Source of the DNA: Uloborus plumipes
Taxonomy: Eukaryota > Arthropoda > Arachnida > Araneae > Uloboridae
DNA length: 64,000 nucleotides
Assembly (NCBI GenBank): GCA_038373865.1
Contig: JAXGGA010001153.1
Location: 1 to 64,000 of the forward strand
Reading direction: 5' to 3'
The notes beneath the pieces were generated by a model. That model was not told where the DNA came from. It did not search any database and worked only from the letters and a program-made list of their open reading frames with translations. Shown here piece by piece: positions 26,301 to 32,300 of the stretch. The translations under genes were made by a program, and so were the position numbers. Within the stretch, counting starts at the first letter, position 1, and each line of letters opens with the position of its first letter.

Positions 26301-29300
26301 TTTCAAATAGCTCATTACGCCCATTAGCGCTACAGTTGCTATATCTATATACTGTATGTGAAAATGAATGTAGCTATGTATGTTTGTTCCTTATACAAAT
26401 CCAGTTTTCGCCGAATTTTCATCAAACTTGGCACTGAGGCTCCTCGGTGCACTAGAATTTACATAGGTGAGGTTTTGAAATTTAAAAAAAAAGCTCAAAA
26501 TTCAAATTTTTTTGTCTCAAAATGGCCATTTTTTTTCAATTTTGAATATATACAACAATAGAGATAAGCTGTTAAGCATACAAATTGATAAAATTCAGCA
26601 CATTTAAATGTGATATTTGCCAAGAAAAATTACGATTAACAATAAATTTTTAATTTAAGGCTCACTTATTTCATTTTAACACTAAATAAATTAAAAACAA
26701 TTATAATTCATGCTCTAATTACCTTGAAACATTGGCAAAAATATTGTACGATGCAGAAAAATTAGAGGTTACCCGGGCAACGCCGAGTAATAAGCTAGTG
26801 CATAAATATATTTGGAGCATCAATCTTATTTTCATCATTATTTAAATCATTCCTGTGGCAGAATACAAAGCAAATCGACTGGGAATCTATCCTTCGATTC
26901 CCAATTCCTAACTACTAACATAATCCAACCCCCAACAAGTAACGTTTCATTTAGTTCAAAACTGGAGAAACAGAAGGAAGCCTCTCTCGTAGTTTTCTGT
27001 ACAATAAACCGAATAATAAATAATTGAACGTAATGGAGCTTTTTAGTTTGAATAATATTGGGCTTATTTCATTATTTAGTCATTAGCCTCATAGCAAGGG
27101 CGGATCCAGAAATGTTTGATTTTTCTTAATTTTACCATTAATACCAGTTTGCAAATATTGAGCACAAATGTTTCGGACTGCAATTCCGAAACATTTACTG
27201 GGAGAGCCCCAAACCTTCGTTAACCAACTTCATTAAAACTGGTACAAAATCGCGTTTTTAGAACTTCAACGTCGAAAAATTACAGGTGTGGAGTCCCCCA
27301 AAAGAGGGGCGCTCACCCCATCGCCAATTCCTTGTATCCGCCCCTGCCTCATAGCAATGTGAACATTGGATCTTATGCCCAGAAAGACGAGAAAGGGCAC
27401 AATGGCTTCCTCCATGGTATTTTACAATAAGAATTGAAAAAGTCTTCCTTTGGTGCATTCTTGTTGTAGCATGGAAAAAATGCTATTTATTCTCGTTTCC
27501 CCTTTAGTACAGCAGATATATGACCGAATTGTGCCTTTAATGATAGAAACATGAAACTTGGCACACGTATAATACACATCAAAAGATTTAATTCTGGATA
27601 CGCGGCCATCTGAGATTTCGTCTATTGGAGTAATGGCAGCCGTCAAACTGCTAAATTTTCATACTTTTTTCGAATTTTCCCCATTTTGACCATGAAAGAG
27701 CACGTTTTTGACAAACATCATGCATTACACATTTAAACTACACTAAATTTGCTACAAGTTGATACCAAAATGGACTAGCTAGCTATAATAGTTTTTGAGA
27801 TACAGCTTCTCAAAGTTTCACAAATTCTCCAAATTTTACATTTTTTGTTGATTTCCTTGTTGTATCATATATGCAAATGTCTAGATATCTTCAATAACCT
27901 GCATTATAGTACAGCAGATATGTGACCAAATTGTGCCTTTAATGATAGAAACATAAAACTTGGCACACGTGTAATACACATCAAGAGATTTAATTTTGGA
28001 TACGCGGCCATCTGAGATTTCGTCTAGTGGAGTAATGGCAGCCGTCAAACTGCTAAATTTTCAAATTTTTTTCTAATTTTCCCCATTTTGACCATGAAAG
28101 AGAACGTTTTTGACAAATATCATATTATACATTTTTAAACTACATTAAATTTGCTACAAGTTGATACCAAAATGGACTTGTTAGCTATAATAGTTTTTGC
28201 GATACAGTTGCTCAAAATTTCACATTCTCCAAATTTGGACATTTTTAGTTGATTTCCTTGTTTAATCATATATGCAAATGTCTATATCTTCAATAAGCTG
28301 TATTGTATAAGTAGTGAAGTAAACGTTTATTGAATTTAACATTTTGAAGAGACTGGGAGATTGAGTAAACGTTTTAAGGGAGGGGGGAGGTTTCTGTTCA
28401 CAACCAGAGAACTGATATCCAAAAGAGAGGATATTGAAATCCAAAGCTTCCTCTGAATATATTTAGAGTTTCTTCAAACCTTTTTAAATCATGTTAAATG
28501 ACAACTGTTTAAGAGTTATTGTTGTTTCATGCATAAAGAGTGTGCTCCTCGTAATTATATATATTAGAGTTTAATTACAATACAGTCGAACCTTGTCAAT
28601 TCGAACACGCTTAAAATGAATTACGTCTAAGACGAACTGCCGATACCGGTCCTATTTTAACTACACATACGTTATTTATTATTTTTTGGATTGAATGAAA
28701 TGCGCTTAAGACGAATTAATTTTAAAGGTCCATATGTTCGTTTTAACGAGGTTCGACTGCAAATTTATTTAAATATTCAAGAAATTAATGAATCATTTAA
28801 AGAAAAAAAGAAGACACAGTGTCACTCTGATTGCCGACCTCATATTGAAACGAACTTCACTGGTCAAAAAGCCATTTAAATTTAATTAAACATATTTAAT
28901 TCTTTTTGAGAGGACATGGTAAACACGGAAAAGGAAATGTAATCTTTACTAGTAAAATTTTATAGTCGTAAAAGCAGAAAAATGAGTTAAAATTGGAACT
29001 TATTTTAAGATCCTTATGCTAAAATCAATTAAGTATTTTAATTGTTAACAAATTGCAACTGACAACATATAAATCATTTTCTTTCCTTGCCGGCAAACAA
29101 TGACATCGGTTTCCAATCTTGTAAACTTAAAGCTTAGTCACATTTGCTAAAAAGCGTTATATTTCGAGTTCTTTATGACATGGAAGTTAAAAACAAATTC
29201 CATCAAAAGCAGAAAGTTTTTCTCTTTTTTTTTGGAACTATTCTTTTAAATTTTCAAGTATGCTTTCACTTCAAAAATCGCAAAAAAAAAAATTTTAAAG

Positions 29301-32300
29301 TTTTTAGTTAATATCTTCGTTAGTTAAGGTTTTCCGAAGACGTGACCTAGATAAGCACATTCTCGACAGACTCACCTTTCGATTTTTTTTTTTTTGATCG
29401 GTCCATCCGTTTAAGCGCTAGAGTGCCACAGACACATACACAGATACAAAGGTCAACAGATGCACAGATCGACAGACATGTCAAACTTATAACCTTCTTT
29501 CTTGTTTCCCCGGATGTTAAAAACAAAAGAGAAAAAAGACATATTCAGGAGCAGCAACTTTGAATGTCCGTCATTACTGAAATATAGGAATCTGGGGTGT
29601 AATGTAATGTAATATGCAAAAACTTACATGGTTGAATATCCAGAATTACCACATTATATATTTAATACCTGTATCAAATTTGTAAGCAACTACTATTCAA
29701 GGCAAAATTCCATCAATTTGGTCATATATCTGCTGCGCATTTTTGGGCGATAAAAAAAGAACTATGAAACACCCCTAGCGGTTAAAGTTAAAGTTCGTTA
29801 GAAAAAAATAATGCAATAGAACTTTAATATAGAAGGGTATTAAATTCCGTGATTTTTTTCGCAACGTACTCTTATTAACATTGTGAATAACGAAACAAAG
29901 AAATACATAATACGTTACTCAGAGACCGGAATTTCGAACGTCCGCCATTACTGAAATATTCGAAATCTCAGATGGCCGCGTATCCAGAATTACTCGTTAA
30001 TATATATAGTATGTGCAACCCAAGTTATTTGCTTCTATCATTAAAGGCACAATTCCACTATTTTTTGTCACATATCTGCTGCACTACTTTACGTTCCTCT
30101 TTTTGAAAATCGGTTCAGGTGCCACAACCAACTAAGCTAATCACTACCGACTGCCCGCCAGGAAAACGGCAGACATTTCTCTTCTCAAGAAAACTAACTC
30201 TACGTTTTAGTGGTTATATCATCATCAGTAAACATCATTTTACTCTCAGTTGTTATTTTGTCATAAGAGAAGATGCGTTGAACCACCGCCTCCTAAATAC
30301 AAAATGCCTACTACAGTTGCCTCAATACGGGAGACAGTTGTTCCGCCGTTAATATGGTGATAAATCCAACTAATATTCGAATTAAATTTTTGATTGGTTA
30401 ATTTTTAAATAAAAATTTAGAAATCAACCAATCGTTAATTTCTCTGTTTCGCAGAACTCCGATAGATGGCAGTGCTTCGTGAACCAAGGTAGAAATTTTA
30501 CTCTGTGCTAAAAACCAAAAAGCAGTAGGTATTTAGTATTTAGGAGGCGTTGGTCAGACATGAAGGAAGCACCAAGAAATAAATTTAAGGACTTTACTAA
30601 AAAGCTCGGAAGAGGGCTTCACTGGCTTTTCTACAAGCTCTCTAACTGTATGACACTTTGCAGTTTTACTAGCATTAATAACACAGGCCAAAAAAAAAAC
30701 CTTTTTGAAAACTTTTTTAATTTTAATAGCTGATCTTGATAGATTTTTATGTGCTGAATCCAAATCTGCTTGTAGTTTTTATGTATCACCCTTAGTTTCC
30801 AAGCAAAATGTATTTTATTATATAGTCTAATACCCATTTACAGTATATAGGGAAATCAATGAAACACTGTAGAATCGTAAAAATGGTTTGTATTTACAGT
30901 AAAATACTTGGAATAGTAATTTTATGTGATGATACAAGGTTCACTTGTCAACTGGAATTGCTTTATATTTTCTTTCCCTTTTTTCCTTGAAGCTTCTTGT
31001 GTAGCTTTTCCTACGATGAATAGCTTGCTGAACTTCCCGGTGAAGTGACCAACAGTAATCCCCCATCATGTTGTAGCATGTGTTTCAGTAGTGCTGCCAA
31101 CATCATCTTCGTTCATTAGACCTATTTTTTCATGCTATCTTAACTATGAAAAAGCTGTTAAATTCTAAAAATGTTTCTTTATTTCATGAATGTAACTATA
31201 AAATGTGAATAAATGGTGGGTGATACAACTTTTTAAGCATCATATTTGGATTCAGCAACCTAAACAACATAAGAATAAGGTATTTTCATTAAAAAAGTTT
31301 TTTCATCGTTGGCCTGTGTAATCTCTCCGAAATTTCCACACGTCATTAAAAATAGTAACGCAATCTTTTTTGTCCCAATACTACAGGAATCTGAGTTTCC
31401 AACTTACAAGAGGATGTGGTCTTTCATGGAATCCTATCGACCGGAGGTATTTACTGACAATAATCAAAAAGGAGTTGAGAGGGTAAAGAAGGGTAATTAC
31501 GCCTTCTTGATGGAATCAACAACTATAGAGTTCATCGTAGAACGTAACTGTGAACTAACTCAAGTTGGAGGGTTACTGGATTCCAAAGGATACGGGATAG
31601 CTACACCTCACGGTAAGGAATTTTGGATCTTTATACTGTACAAAAAGCATCACTGCGGTGTTTTTTTTTTAGCAAAAACTATTAGCAAACGGGGGCCAAG
31701 AAATTTTGATGTAATGTTTACTGCAAATTCGTTTTTCAGTTTTAACTGCATATCCGTAGATTTAATATTTTTTGCAGTGGATTTGACAGCAACATCACCT
31801 AATGTATTTATTTTACGGAAAATCTGAAGCTGCATACACATGTTTTGCACGTAGTTTTGACCGTTTTATCTCTTGATGATATTCAGTAATAGCTTAATCT
31901 GCAGTCTAGATTCCCTGCGCATCACGCATCTGTACTCGGCCATCCCGAAGCACAAGCTTCCACCTCTTACACAAAACTTTAAATGTAATCTTATCATTTT
32001 ATCTTTCGAATGATTTTTAGTAATTGTCTATTTTTTCTTCCAAGTTCTCCGTAAAGTACGCACATGTCCCCAACCGTCTTGAAGCTTCCAGGTAATACAC
32101 AAAAGTTTAAATGTAGTTTTTATCTCTGGATAGCTGTCACTGTCAGTAATAGGCTATTCATTCATCTAGATTCTCCGTACCACACGCGCATGTTCCCCAA
32201 AATTTTGAAGCACATTTTTTTTATTTACTGAACCAAAGTGTCGATGTTCTTTGTCCGTTTCATCTCTTAACGACCGCCATTAATTGCTTGTTTATCCGCC

